DNA of 64,000 nucleotides from Anaeromassilibacillus sp. An250 (GTDB lineage Bacteria; Bacillota; Clostridia; Oscillospirales; Acutalibacteraceae), in contig NZ_NFJK01000002.1 in assembly GCF_002159845.1 (NCBI RefSeq), positions 186,001 through 250,000 on the forward strand. The letters are read 5' to 3'. The stretch's first letter is position 1, and each line of letters starts with the position of its first letter. Below the pieces are notes generated by a model that was given only the letters and a program-made list of their open reading frames with translations, searched no databases and had not been told where the DNA came from. Position numbers and translations under genes: made by a program. Shown here in pieces: positions 8,627 to 17,665 of this stretch.

Positions 8627-10858
8627 ATGCCGAAAAAACGCAAAGACCCGCCCCAAGCCCGTCCCAAGGCGAACGGCGTGATTGAAGGCGCGGGCGAGGT
8701 GGTGGAACAGCGGATCACCCGCACGCTGGAAGAGAACTACATGCCCTATGCGATGAGCGTGATTCTCTCCCGCGCCATCCCGGAAATCGACGGCTTCAAA
8801 CCGGCGCACCGGAAGCTGCTGTACACCATGTATAAGATGGGATTGCTGGGCCCGACCCGCACCAAATCGGCCAATATTGTGGGGCAGACGATGAAGCTGA
8901 ATCCCCACGGCGACGCCGCCATCTATGATACCATGGTGCGCTTGAGCCGGGGCTATGAGGCGCTGTTGCACCCATACATCGATTCCAAGGGAAACTTTGG
9001 CAAATTTTATTCCAGGGACATGGCGTGGGCGGCCTCCCGTTACACAGAGGCCCGTCTGGACGATCTCTGCAAGGAGCTCTTCAACGACATTGACAAGGAC
9101 ACCGTGGATTTCGTAGACAACTACGACAACACCTTGAAGGAACCCACCCTACTGCCCGCAAGCTTCCCGTCCGTGCTGGTCAATGCCAACACGGGCATCG
9201 CGGTTGGCATGGCGAGTTCCATCTGCCCATTTAACCTGGCGGAGGTCTGCCAGACGACGATTGCCCTGATGCGCGACCCGGAGCACGACATCGCCACCAC
9301 CCTGCTGGCGCCGGACTTCCCCGGCGGAGGCCAGCTCGTTTACGATGCAAAGTCCATCCAGGAGATTTACCGGACCGGACGCGGCAGCTTCCGCGTGCGC
9401 GCGCGGTATAGCTACGACAAATCCGTCAACTGCATCGACATCACGCAGATTCCCCCTACAACCACGGTGGAAGCGATTGTCGAAAAAGTGGTGGATCTGG
9501 TAAAGCACGGCAAGCTCAAGGAGATTTCCGACATCCGCGATGAAACGGGCCTGGATGGGCTGAAGATCACCATTGACCTGAAGCGCGGCGTAGACCCGGA
9601 CCGCCTGATGCAGCGCCTGTTTAAGTTTACGCCCTTGGAGGACAGCTTCTCCTGCAACTTCAACGTGTTGATCGCGGGCGTCCCGCGCGTGCTCGGCGTG
9701 GGCGACCTGTTGCAGGAGTGGGTGGCGTTCCGCATCGAATGCGTGCGCCGCCGCACGCATTTTGACCTGAGCAAAAAGCGCGACAAGCTCCATCTGCTCA
9801 AGGGCCTTCAAGCGATCCTGCTGGACATCGACAAGGCCGTGGCCATTGTGCGCAACACGGAGGAGGAGGCCGAGGTGGTCCCGAACCTGATGATCGGCTT
9901 CGGCATCGACGAGGTGCAGGCGGAATATGTGGCCGAGATCAAACTGCGCCACCTCAACCGGGAATACATCCTCAAGCGAACGGAAGAGGTTGGCCAGCTG
10001 GAAAAGGACATCGCGGAGCTCCAGGGGATTCTGGACAGCAAGGCAAAGGTCAAGGGGATCATCATCAAGGAATTGCAGGCGGTGGCAAAGCAATACGGCC
10101 AGCCGCGCCGCACGATGCTGCTCTATTCCGACGAGTTGGAGGAGTACCGGGAAGAGGAGGAAATCCCCGATTATCCCGTGCATTTGTTTTTCACCCGCGA
10201 CGGGTATTTCAAGAAGATCACACCGCAGTCGCTGCGCATGAGCGGGGAGCAGAAGCTCAAAGAGGGCGACGAGGTGGTGCAGCAGGTGGAGAGCACCAAC
10301 AATGTGGACCTTCTGTTCTTTACGGACCGGGCGCAGGTGTACAAGGCGAAGGCCTCCGATTTTGGGGACACCAAGGCCAGCGTATTGGGCGAATACATCC
10401 CCGCGAAGCTCGGAATGGACGAGGGCGAAAACGCCATTTATATGGCGGTGACAAAGGACTACGGCGGGTATATGCTGTTCTTCTTTGAGAATGGCAAAGT
10501 TGCCAAGGTCAATATGGAATCCTACGCGACCAAGACGAACCGCCGGAAGCTGCTCGGCGCGTACAGCGATAAATCCCCGGCGGCATCCATCGCGTATATC
10601 CAGGAGGACTGTGAGTTCCTTCTCACCAGCGCGCAGGGGCGGATGCTCCTGATGCATACGGGCGCCATACAGCCTAAGACGACGCGCAATACGCAGGGCG
10701 TTGCGGCGATGACACTGCGCAAGGGCGGGCGTCTGCTGCGGGCGGTGCCGTATGCCGAGGGGATGCTGAAAAAGCCGGACCGCTACCGCAAGAATATCCC
10801 TGCACTGGGCGCGCTGCCCACCCCGGAGGAGACCGAAGGGGAACAGCTGACACTGTAA
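8627..10858 (+). CDS. Divergent type IIA topoisomerase, DNA-cleaving subunit (GyrA/ParC-like)
   Basis: The 743-residue partner of the preceding subunit has a winged-helix cleavage domain with the catalytic tyrosine at position 139 (ASRYTEAR, Arg-Tyr retained), a tower and coiled-coil region, and a short C-terminal beta-pinwheel domain. It forms the covalent 5'-phosphotyrosyl DNA gate. It departs from usual ParC/GyrA in NPHGD (normally HPHGD) and KGNFGKFYSRDMAWAASRYT (normally GNFGS..DGD..AAMRYT). It is shorter than GyrA (about 820 aa), and no clear GyrA-box was seen, which favours decatenation or relaxation over supercoiling. The ribosome-binding site is AAGGAGGGG. Confidence 0.85.
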   Translation: MPKKRKDPPQARPKANGVIEGAGEVVEQRITRTLEENYMPYAMSVILSRAIPEIDGFKPAHRKLLYTMYKMGLLGPTRTKSANIVGQTMKLNPHGDAAIYDTMVRLSRGYEALLHPYIDSKGNFGKFYSRDMAWAASRYTEARLDDLCKELFNDIDKDTVDFVDNYDNTLKEPTLLPASFPSVLVNANTGIAVGMASSICPFNLAEVCQTTIALMRDPEHDIATTLLAPDFPGGGQLVYDAKSIQEIYRTGRGSFRVRARYSYDKSVNCIDITQIPPTTTVEAIVEKVVDLVKHGKLKEISDIRDETGLDGLKITIDLKRGVDPDRLMQRLFKFTPLEDSFSCNFNVLIAGVPRVLGVGDLLQEWVAFRIECVRRRTHFDLSKKRDKLHLLKGLQAILLDIDKAVAIVRNTEEEAEVVPNLMIGFGIDEVQAEYVAEIKLRHLNREYILKRTEEVGQLEKDIAELQGILDSKAKVKGIIIKELQAVAKQYGQPRRTMLLYSDELEEYREEEEIPDYPVHLFFTRDGYFKKITPQSLRMSGEQKLKEGDEVVQQVESTNNVDLLFFTDRAQVYKAKASDFGDTKASVLGEYIPAKLGMDEGENAIYMAVTKDYGGYMLFFFENGKVAKVNMESYATKTNRRKLLGAYSDKSPAASIAYIQEDCEFLLTSAQGRMLLMHTGAIQPKTTRNTQGVAAMTLRKGGRLLRAVPYAEGMLKKPDRYRKNIPALGALPTPEETEGEQLTL

Positions 10859-11191
10859 TTTTTGCCAGCGCATCCGATTGTGGAGACCGGATGCGGACGA
10901 AGGATGGCCGGGGACAGAAACCGGCATATAGCAATCGAAAGATGGAGCGGGAGAACCGAAGAACCGGTTCTTCCGCTTCGCTTATACGCTAGGGGCGAAT
11001 CCATACCATTTCTTACCGGATTGCGATGTGTTACAAAAGCAAACGGGCGCCAGCGGCCAATAGCCGCCAGCGCCCGAAGCGGTTTCCGAAACGGCAAACG
11101 CATGCATCCCGGAATTCCTTTGTTAGAATGTCCGTATCCGGTTCGGTTTATACGTGATTCTGTGCATCAGATTGGAAAATAGCGCGGGACT
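10859..11191. other. Intergenic region with minus-strand terminator-like hairpin
   Basis: The 333-bp gap between two convergent units has no credible gene. At 11044-11076 the arms CGGGCG/CGCCCG and GCGGC/GCCGC form a strong hairpin. The A-rich stretch just before it (11034-11043) gives a T-rich tail on the minus strand, so it would end the lipoprotein transcript. A 7-bp inverted repeat (GCATCCG/CGGATGC, 10870-10894) follows the topoisomerase gene but lacks a T-run. Confidence 0.5.
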
Positions 11192-11872
11192 TCATGCGGC
11201 CTCGGGCTGGATGAGGTCCAACAGGTTTTCGGAGACATAATCATAGACGGAGAGAGCCCATTCAAAATCATAGTCGGGAAAGAGATCTTGCTGTTCCTGG
11301 ATTCGGTCTTCGAAGCTCTCGTCCGAATAGAAAAAGCCTGTCACGTCGCAAATCAAATAGCCGTTTTTTTCCACTATGCATGTTTTCCGGACGTCTGCGG
11401 TGGGGATGGATTGCTCGTTTAGCAGGACGCAAGTTCCATCGTTGCATTCGCTCTCTTTAAAACATTGCAGAATAAACATGTTGTTAGGCGTAAAGTCGAC
11501 CATCCGCTCGCTGGTATCCACATGGATGCGGGTCACGTTTCCGTAAAATTCGCCGCTGTTCCAATAGTCGGGGACTGCCGTGTGTTCCGCTCCCCAGAGG
11601 CCATCGGCGTTCCGATTGGGATCGTGAAACGTTTTGGATGTGTCCACCGTCAAACCGATGTCCTGAAGCGAATAGCCTTGAATGACCTTGGCATATTCGG
11701 TTGAGGAGTCCGTAGGCAAAAATTCAGGAGCTTGCGAATCATCAATACTTTGGTTGGAAGAAATAGGAGTGGAATTATTTATATTCGATGATGAGGGATT
11801 TCCGTAATTTGTACAGCCATAAAAAATGAATAGCAGTACAATTGATGTTAATAGATAACAATGTTTTTTCAT
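11192..11872 (-). CDS. Predicted lipoprotein of unknown function
   Basis: The 226-residue protein begins with a lipoprotein signal: MKKHCYLL, a hydrophobic core, then FIFYGC with the lipidated cysteine at about residue 20. A Ser/Asn-rich low-complexity linker follows (about 24-45). The mature part is acidic, with many Asp and Tyr residues, and shows no enzyme motif I recognise. The ribosome-binding site is AGGGAG upstream on the minus strand. It lies in an AT-rich islet with a remnant of a C39-like peptidase just upstream on the same strand, so both may have arrived together. Function unknown. Confidence 0.7.
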   Translation of the reverse strand: MKKHCYLLTSIVLLFIFYGCTNYGNPSSSNINNSTPISSNQSIDDSQAPEFLPTDSSTEYAKVIQGYSLQDIGLTVDTSKTFHDPNRNADGLWGAEHTAVPDYWNSGEFYGNVTRIHVDTSERMVDFTPNNMFILQCFKESECNDGTCVLLNEQSIPTADVRKTCIVEKNGYLICDVTGFFYSDESFEDRIQEQQDLFPDYDFEWALSVYDYVSENLLDLIQPEAA

Positions 11873-11905
11873 AAAAAAGCTCCCTCTTAATATGACGATT
11901 CAAAA

Positions 11906-12205
11906 TTAGTACTTGTAACTATAAACCCGATTAATGATATATCCTTGGTTGGTATAGTCTTGAAGAGTGGGATAATTGTAAGAAGCAGGATCTTTAATAT
12001 AAATTAATTCTCCACTGTATGCATAAGCAACAACGTAATGAGTATTACTTCCTTTCGCCATACCAATCATTACGGGTCTCTTTTTATTGCTAATAGAATC
12101 GGCCACAATAGGCGCAAGTTCTGCCGTGGTATATGTCCGAGAACTATCATGCAAATCTAACGTTAAGCTACAACGACTTCCTGCTTGTTCATAATAAAAA
12201 TGGAA
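11906..12205 (-). pseudogene. C-terminal remnant of a papain-like (C39-type) cysteine peptidase
   Basis: The open frame on the minus strand encodes about 100 residues after an in-frame TGA (12206-12208). The only plausible start inside it is TTG at 12154, with no ribosome-binding site. The last 80 residues look like the second half of a C39/papain-like peptidase: KRPVMIGMAKGSNTHYVVAYAY resembles the catalytic-histidine strand, followed by IYIKDPASYNYPTLQDY, where D-P matches the usual aspartate. The N-terminal half with the catalytic cysteine is missing. The region is far more AT-rich than its surroundings. A very short intact peptidase-inhibitor-like protein cannot be excluded. Confidence 0.55.
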
Positions 12206-12362
12206 TCATCCTCCTATATATCTACTAATTCTAAAATAATAATATACTTTAAAATTGTCAATAAAAATTACAGATTTGAAATTATTTTAAACAATTTTTA
12301 TAAAGAATATGTGAAAAATATAGATGTATTTAAAATAGAAAATACACCTTTCGAAAAGATGC

Positions 12363-12391
12363 TTGCAATACAGGCGTGTTTGTGCTATTAT
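12363..12391 (+). promoter_or_regulatory. Sigma-A promoter of secG
   Basis: TTGCAA at 12363-12368 and TATTAT at 12386-12391 are separated by 17 bp and lie 60 bp upstream of the secG start. Confidence 0.7.
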
Positions 12392-12450
12392 ATTCTAAGC
12401 TAAAAAGCGGATTGGGAGAATCGTCCCAGTTCTATTTTCGGAGGTGCACT

Positions 12451-12699
12451 ATGGGCGTTTGGCAGATTATCTTGGGGATTGTCCTGATTCTGTTCTCCGT
12501 CGCCATCATTGTTGTTGTTCTGTTGCAGGAAGGCCATCAGGCAGGGCTCGGAGCAATTACAGGCGGTGCGGATACATTCCTTGCGAAGAACCAGGCCCGC
12601 ACAGTTGACGCGTTCCTTGCCCGGTGGACAAAGGTGTTTGCAATTGGATTCTTTGTCCTTGTCATCGGTCTGAATGCGCTTGTGTTCTTTGCCCCGTAA
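12451..12699 (+). CDS. secG: Preprotein translocase subunit SecG
   Basis: The 82-residue protein has two hydrophobic membrane segments (about 3-25 and 59-80) separated by the conserved cytosolic loop LLQEGHQAGLGAITGGADTF, the SecG signature. SecG joins SecYE and stimulates protein export. The start at 12451 (MGVWQI) follows GGAGGTG. It is followed by its own terminator and then rnr, the usual secG-rnr neighbourhood in Firmicutes. Confidence 0.93.
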   Translation: MGVWQIILGIVLILFSVAIIVVVLLQEGHQAGLGAITGGADTFLAKNQARTVDAFLARWTKVFAIGFFVLVIGLNALVFFAP

Positions 12700-12710
12700 A
12701 TCAAGACGCG

Positions 12711-12742
12711 AAAAGCCCCGCTTGTATAAGCGGGGCTTTTTT
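12711..12742 (+). terminator. Rho-independent terminator of secG
   Basis: AAAAGCCCCGCTT (12711-12723) pairs with AAGCGGGGCTTTT across a GTAT loop and runs into six T. Confidence 0.93.
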
Positions 12743-12841
12743 CTGCCAAGAATCCAAAAGAGAAAGCAATAAATTGCACAGGGACTGGGAAGAATTTTTG
12801 TTGAGAAGCGCCGCACGATGGGCGCAATAGGAGTATCGAGT

Positions 12842-15052
12842 ATGTTGGAAGAAATGAAAGATCAGATTTTAAAGTTTGTGCAAAAGACGCCGCAGGCGAT
12901 GACTTCGCGTGGGCTGATGAAAAAAATGCGTGTAAAAGATCCAAAATTGTTTTATCGGGCGATGGACCAGCTGCGGCAGCAAGGGGTTTTGCAGGTCAAT
13001 AAAAAGCACCGCGTGCGCCTTGCCGCGTCTTCCGCGCGTTCGAAACGGGCGGGTTCCCCAAGGGAAAAGCGGCCTTTCAGCGGCACACTCCGCGAAAAAT
13101 TGCGCGGTCCGGTGGAGAAGATCAACGGGGTCAAAAGAGCGGTGATTGTCTCCCTGAGCAAGGGGTTTGCCTTTGCCCGCCCGGAGGACGGCGGGGAGGA
13201 TTTGTTCATCCATGCGGATCATCTGAAGTCCGCCTTCATCGGGGATACCGTTGTGTTGAACCATTTGGAGCGCAGCGGCAAGGGGCTTTCCGCAGATGTG
13301 GAACAGATCACTGAACGGGCGAGCCGTCTGCTCACCGGGACGTTGGTGGAGGGCGAAGAGGGGCTGGAATTTGCGCCGGATGACGCCATCCGTTACAACC
13401 TTTCTCTTTCCAGGAAAAGCTTGCCACATCTCCGCCCGCATGTGAAAGCGCAGGCGGAGATCCAGCAGATTCCCGGGACGGACCGGCTGACTGCCCGCGT
13501 AATCAAGGTTTATGGCAATTCGGACAGCGCAAAGATTTGCGCGGATGCCATCATTGACCAGAATGGGATTCGGACGGAATTCCCGGAAGAGGTCCTCGCA
13601 GAGGCGGAAAAGATTCGAAAGTCAAAGATCACGGAGAAAGACCGCAAAGGCCGCCTCGACCTGCGCGGGCTCGGCATCTGTACGATCGACGGGCCGGACG
13701 CAAAGGACCTGGACGACGCGATCTCCGTCAGCCGTACGCGACTGGGGTATCGCCTGGGCGTGCACATTGCGGACGTATCGCATTATGTCAAGGCGGGAAG
13801 CGCCATCGACTTAGAGGCGCGGGAGCGCGGTACGTCGGTTTACTTTGCGGACCGCGTGATCCCCATGCTGCCGGAAGCGCTGAGCAACGGCGTTTGCTCG
13901 CTCAATGCGGGGGAAGATAAACTTACGTTTTCCGCCATCATCGAATTGGACAAGCAGGGGACGATCCTTTCGTTCCGCTTCCGGAAGAGCATCATCAATT
14001 CGAAGGTGCGCGGCGTTTACGGCGAGGTCAATCAGCTGTTCAACGGGACGGCGGATAAAGCGCTGCGCAAAAAATATTCGCCGGTCATCCGGTCGCTCCA
14101 TGCGGCGCGGGAGCTTGCGGAGATCCTGAAGGCACGCGCGAAGCGCAGTGGCACGGTGGAATTGGACAGCACAGAGTCCCGCTTTGTATTGGACGGGCAG
14201 GGCGTCTGCGTGGATGTGCAGCCCCGCGAGAGCGGGGAGGCGGAGCAGATGATCGAGCAATTGATGATTACCGCAAACCAGGCGGCAGCGCAATTGGCGA
14301 AACGCGCCAACCTCCCCTTTGTGTATCGTATCCACGAACAGCCGGCCCCGGACCGTGTAGAGTCCCTGGCCGATTTAGTGGGGGCCTTGGGATTGAATCC
14401 GGTCTCCCTGCGGCACAGCGCAAGCGTCAAGACGGCGGATTTTGCGGCGATCATGGAGCAGGCGGAAGGGACGCCCGCGCAGAGGGTGATTTCCCATCAG
14501 CTGCTGCGCACCATGGCAAAGGCGCGTTATGATACCCAGCCGGTCGGCCATTTCGGCTTGGCTTTGGAGGACTACTGCCATTTTACCTCCCCGATCCGGC
14601 GGTACCCGGACACGGCGATCCACCGCATCCTGTCCGCGTACCTTGCAAAGGATAAGCAGATTGCCGCGCATTATACGGAGTTTGCCCGCGAAGCAGCGTC
14701 GAATTCCTCCAAATGCGAGGTCCGGGCGATGGCGGCGGAGCGCAGTGCAGAGGATTGCTACATGGCGGAATATATGCGGCAGCATATCGGGGAAGAGGCC
14801 ACCGGTGTCATCAGCGGCGTAACCATGCGGGGGGTATTTGTCGAGCTTCCCAATACAGTGGAAGGGTTTGTCCCCATCACCTCCTTTGAAGGGGCCCATT
14901 TTGAATTTGATGGAATGATTACGCAATACGACGCCACCACCGGCCGGAAGCTGACCATCGGCCAGCCGCTGCGCGTCAAGGCTGTGGCGGCGGACGTCGC
15001 AAGCGGGCGGATTGATTTCCTCCCGGTGGAGCCTACGCCTGAAAATGCATAA
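12842..15052 (+). CDS. rnr: Ribonuclease R
   Basis: The 736-residue 3'-5' exoribonuclease degrades structured RNA processively. It has an N-terminal helix-turn-helix-like region, cold-shock domains (the first about 90-150), the RNB catalytic domain with the metal-binding DGPDAKDLDDA motif at about 282-292, and a C-terminal S1 domain (about 650-725). The start at 12842 (MLEEMKDQ) is chosen because TAGGAG at 12828-12833 lies 8 nt upstream; an in-frame ATG at 12818 has no such site. In many Firmicutes smpB follows rnr; here it does not, and a terminator comes instead. Confidence 0.95.
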   Translation: MLEEMKDQILKFVQKTPQAMTSRGLMKKMRVKDPKLFYRAMDQLRQQGVLQVNKKHRVRLAASSARSKRAGSPREKRPFSGTLREKLRGPVEKINGVKRAVIVSLSKGFAFARPEDGGEDLFIHADHLKSAFIGDTVVLNHLERSGKGLSADVEQITERASRLLTGTLVEGEEGLEFAPDDAIRYNLSLSRKSLPHLRPHVKAQAEIQQIPGTDRLTARVIKVYGNSDSAKICADAIIDQNGIRTEFPEEVLAEAEKIRKSKITEKDRKGRLDLRGLGICTIDGPDAKDLDDAISVSRTRLGYRLGVHIADVSHYVKAGSAIDLEARERGTSVYFADRVIPMLPEALSNGVCSLNAGEDKLTFSAIIELDKQGTILSFRFRKSIINSKVRGVYGEVNQLFNGTADKALRKKYSPVIRSLHAARELAEILKARAKRSGTVELDSTESRFVLDGQGVCVDVQPRESGEAEQMIEQLMITANQAAAQLAKRANLPFVYRIHEQPAPDRVESLADLVGALGLNPVSLRHSASVKTADFAAIMEQAEGTPAQRVISHQLLRTMAKARYDTQPVGHFGLALEDYCHFTSPIRRYPDTAIHRILSAYLAKDKQIAAHYTEFAREAASNSSKCEVRAMAAERSAEDCYMAEYMRQHIGEEATGVISGVTMRGVFVELPNTVEGFVPITSFEGAHFEFDGMITQYDATTGRKLTIGQPLRVKAVAADVASGRIDFLPVEPTPENA

Positions 15053-15085
15053 TCGGCAATGCCCGGAAAGAGCGCTCTATTTCAG

Positions 15086-15114
15086 AGTCCCTTTCGGGGC
15101 TTTTTTTATTTTTT
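15086..15114 (+). terminator. Rho-independent terminator of rnr
   Basis: AGTCCC (15086-15091) pairs with GGGGCT (15096-15101) across a TTTC loop and is followed by TTTTTTTATTTTTT. Confidence 0.85.
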
Positions 15115-15242
15115 AAAGCTTTTTACCGCAAACTGGTATAAAGGATGGAATAAATGTCCACCATATTCACATAGAAATAAAAATACACGCGGAAGATTCA
15201 TGCATTGAGGAAGCGCTCTTTTTCCAATGCATGAGGACGGCA

Positions 15243-15539
15243 ATGGAAAGTGGTGTGCGTATGGAAACGGTGTTGAAACTGATACAACGTGTGGACAGCC
15301 GGGAGACAGATAAAAAGCAGGAACAGGAGAAACGGCAGCTCCTGGAGGAACTCCGGGAGGTTGCGCGGCTCATGGCCTGCAACGACCTTTGGTTCCAGCT
15401 GGAGTGCGATGAAAATTTGATCGAAGCATGCATCTACCAGCGCGAGGCGTTACAGGCGCGGTACCGTTATCTGTTGGGGACGGCGCGGCGCAAAGGGATC
15501 AGCTGCGAACCGTTTCAACCGAAGAGGGCAGAGGGATAA
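15243..15539 (+). CDS. DUF2508 (YaaL-like) family protein
   Basis: The 98-residue, highly charged helical protein has the core ELREVARLMACND..., then LIEACIYQREALQARYRYLL, which matches the DUF2508/YaaL pattern. The molecular role of this family is unknown. The start at 15243 is preferred because GAGG lies 6 nt upstream; ATGs at 15231 and 15261 are also in frame. Its partner bofA follows 164 bp later, as yaaL precedes bofA in Bacillus subtilis, which supports both calls. Confidence 0.7.
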   Translation: MESGVRMETVLKLIQRVDSRETDKKQEQEKRQLLEELREVARLMACNDLWFQLECDENLIEACIYQREALQARYRYLLGTARRKGISCEPFQPKRAEG

Positions 15540-15703
15540 GTCCATGGTGGGCTTGTCCCTTCCCTTGTTTTACGGGGAGTTTTTGGAAAAGGAGTGATGT
15601 GAGAAAAAGAAGCCCGGCCGCACCAAGCGTTCCATCTTCCGGGCCATTTTCCGCGGTGTAATGGGCAGATGTTTCAGATTGCTATGGGAAAGGGGAAAGG
15701 GAC

Positions 15704-15967
15704 ATGAATCATTGGACGATGCTTTTGATTGGATTGGGCGTTTTTGCCCTGTTGGTGCTTTTGCAGGCTATTGTACGGGCAGCGCATCCAGTCCAGCGCG
15801 CCATAGGAGGGATTGTGATGGGCCTATGCGCTTTGGTTGCCGTCAATTTGACAGGCGTTTTTACCGGGGTCTCCATCCCGCTCAGCCCCCTGGCGATCGG
15901 GGTGTCCGGCGCAGCGGGAATCCCAGGGGTGACGCTCTTGCTTTTGCTAAACCTGATCTTTGTATAG
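15704..15967 (+). CDS. bofA: BofA-like pro-sigma-K processing inhibitor
   Basis: The 87-residue membrane protein has a first hydrophobic helix at about 5-23, a second at about 32-50, and a conserved end LAIGVSGAAGIPGVTLLLLL. This matches BofA, which in the sporulating mother cell holds the SpoIVFB protease inactive until the forespore signals. The start is supported by AAAGGGGAAAGGG just upstream. Placement after a DUF2508 gene agrees with the bofA locus of spore formers, and it suggests a spore-forming lineage. Whether sigma-K control works this way here cannot be told from the window. Confidence 0.85.
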   Translation: MNHWTMLLIGLGVFALLVLLQAIVRAAHPVQRAIGGIVMGLCALVAVNLTGVFTGVSIPLSPLAIGVSGAAGIPGVTLLLLLNLIFV

Positions 15968-16118
15968 GGAAGAAGAATTGCCAGCCGTTTCAAAAATGGA
16001 TGATGCTTAACGAAGGGCCTGAGCATCCAGAGCTTTATTTTGAAGGGATCACCGCTTATCTGGATTTTTCCACCGGAATGTGATACAATCGGAAAAAGAA
16101 AAATATGGGAGGTCACTT

Positions 16119-16871
16119 ATGAAGGATTTTCTTTTGGAAGCTTGCGTGGACAGCACGGCTTCGGCGGAAGCAGCCCACCGCGGCGGAGCGGACCGCCTGG
16201 AGCTTTGCAGCGGATTGGTCGTTGGCGGTTTGACGCCGGGTCTTTCCTTCTTCCGTCAGGTCAAAGAACGCACAGGGATGCGTGTACATGTGCTGATTCG
16301 CCCACGGTTCGGAGATTTTTGCTATTCGGAAGAGGAATTCGCAGTGATGGCGGAAGATGTGAAAGCCTTTGTGGAGGCGGGGGCGGACGGAATTGTTGTG
16401 GGCTTTTTACAGCCGGATGGGAATCTCGATCTTTCCCGCATGAAGCGGATCCGGGAACTCTGCGGGGACTGCCACTTGACGCTGCACCGCGCGTTCGACG
16501 TCTGTGCAGATCCGTTCCGCGCGCTGGAAGAAGCAAAGGAACTAGGGGTCAATACCATCCTAACCTCCGGGCAGAGGGACAGCGCGCTCGAAGGAGCGGC
16601 GCTCCTGCATGATTTGGTACAGGCTGCCGGCGGGAAAGTGGACATTCTTGTGGGCAGCGGCGTCCATTCCGCCAATATGGCGCAGCTTGCCGCCAAGACG
16701 GGCGCAAAAAGCTTCCATTTGTCCGCCAAAAAAGAAAAAGACAGTGCCATGGCCTATCGGAAATCCGATGTGCATATGGGACTGCCTATGATGAGTGAAT
16801 ATACCATTTTTGAAACCGATGAGCGGGAAATCGCCGCAGCACGGCGCGTGCTGGAGCAATTTGAAGGATGA
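16119..16871 (+). CDS. cutC: CutC family protein
   Basis: The 250-residue TIM-barrel protein begins MKDFLLEACVDSTASAEAA, followed by GADRLELCSGL and GGLTPG, the CutC signature, then HVLIRPRFGDFCYSEEEF and LTLHRAFDVC. CutC was linked to copper homeostasis in Escherichia coli, but that role is disputed and the true reaction is unsettled. The start at 16119 is set by GGGAGG. A possible -10 (TACAAT, 16084-16089) lies just upstream. It is convergent with the DUF4364 gene, with 4 bp between the stops. Confidence 0.9.
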   Translation: MKDFLLEACVDSTASAEAAHRGGADRLELCSGLVVGGLTPGLSFFRQVKERTGMRVHVLIRPRFGDFCYSEEEFAVMAEDVKAFVEAGADGIVVGFLQPDGNLDLSRMKRIRELCGDCHLTLHRAFDVCADPFRALEEAKELGVNTILTSGQRDSALEGAALLHDLVQAAGGKVDILVGSGVHSANMAQLAAKTGAKSFHLSAKKEKDSAMAYRKSDVHMGLPMMSEYTIFETDEREIAAARRVLEQFEG

Positions 16872-16875
16872 CGGT

Positions 16876-17466
16876 TCAGCCCTTCATTTCCTTTAAAAGG
16901 TCGGAAACCATATCCCGGTTATTGGTGACCAGCGCCAGCATCATGCGATAGACGTTTTCCGGGGCGCGGTGGAAGTTGCGCTTTACCATGCGGGCCTGAA
17001 AGAGGTCCGGGACATAGAGTGTAAAGTTCATCAGCTCCATGTCGCCCCCGGAAACGTGGCAGGTCACATTGTATCCGCGCTCTGTCCGGTTGATTTCCAC
17101 CTTGTTTTCCCGCTCGCGCTTTGCGGCGGCCAATAGGTTGACCGCTGCGGAAACCGCCCGTTCACGAACGGAGAGCGGCACAGCCGCATCCAATTGTTTG
17201 GCGATCATGCGCGCTTGCCGTGTGGCGGAAAGCAGATCGGGATGCTCTTCATCGGCGGTAATATTGCCATTGCCCAAAAGTTCCGCTAATGCGTCCGTCA
17301 CTTCAAAATAATTGGCAAGCCCGTTATCCTGCATAATACCGATGATGTCTTGTCGGGAAAGAGGAGCGTCCACGCTGGAGAGCAGATAGCAGATTAAGAT
17401 CCGGATCTGATTTTTGGTGCGGAGCCCCCCCGGCTCGACTCCGCCGGTAAAAGCATCAAATTCCAT
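16876..17466 (-). CDS. DUF4364 family winged-helix protein
   Basis: The 196-residue protein starts MEFDAFTGGVEPGGLRTKNQI, then has a predicted winged-helix region (ILICYLLSSVDAPLSRQDI, about 22-45) and a C-terminal alpha/beta part with FTLYVPDLFQARMVKRNFH. This matches the DUF4364 family common in Clostridia; its function is unknown but the fold suggests transcription control. The start at 17466 follows AGGGAGGATTTCTC; the frame is open upstream but without a ribosome-binding site. It is downstream of an XRE regulator on the same strand. Confidence 0.8.
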   Translation of the reverse strand: MEFDAFTGGVEPGGLRTKNQIRILICYLLSSVDAPLSRQDIIGIMQDNGLANYFEVTDALAELLGNGNITADEEHPDLLSATRQARMIAKQLDAAVPLSVRERAVSAAVNLLAAAKRERENKVEINRTERGYNVTCHVSGGDMELMNFTLYVPDLFQARMVKRNFHRAPENVYRMMLALVTNNRDMVSDLLKEMKG

Positions 17467-17665
17467 GAGAAATCCTCCCTTTGTCCTTGCGGACGCCGCG
17501 ACAACCACATGCCCGAAACCTTGCAAAGTCCCCAGGTAAGGGCTATGCGTTACAAAAAAGCCAAAGCCACTCGTCCCCCTTTTGGACAGGTACGCTTTGA
17601 CTTTGTTTTTCTTCTTTATTAGTTTAACACATGGTACGGCGCCTTGCAAGACGAAAGAGGGGGTT

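Noticed and set aside
12185-12403. A 72-codon plus-strand frame in the AT-rich islet upstream of secG
   Set aside because: Very Lys/Ile/Asn-rich sequence as expected by chance in AT-rich DNA, no ribosome-binding site, and it overlaps the secG promoter.
15602-15703. An open stretch reading KKKPGRTKRSIFRAIFRG before bofA
   Set aside because: It looks basic and gene-like but has no start codon with a ribosome-binding site before it and runs out of frame into bofA. An alternative 20-codon GTG frame at the same place is too short to support.
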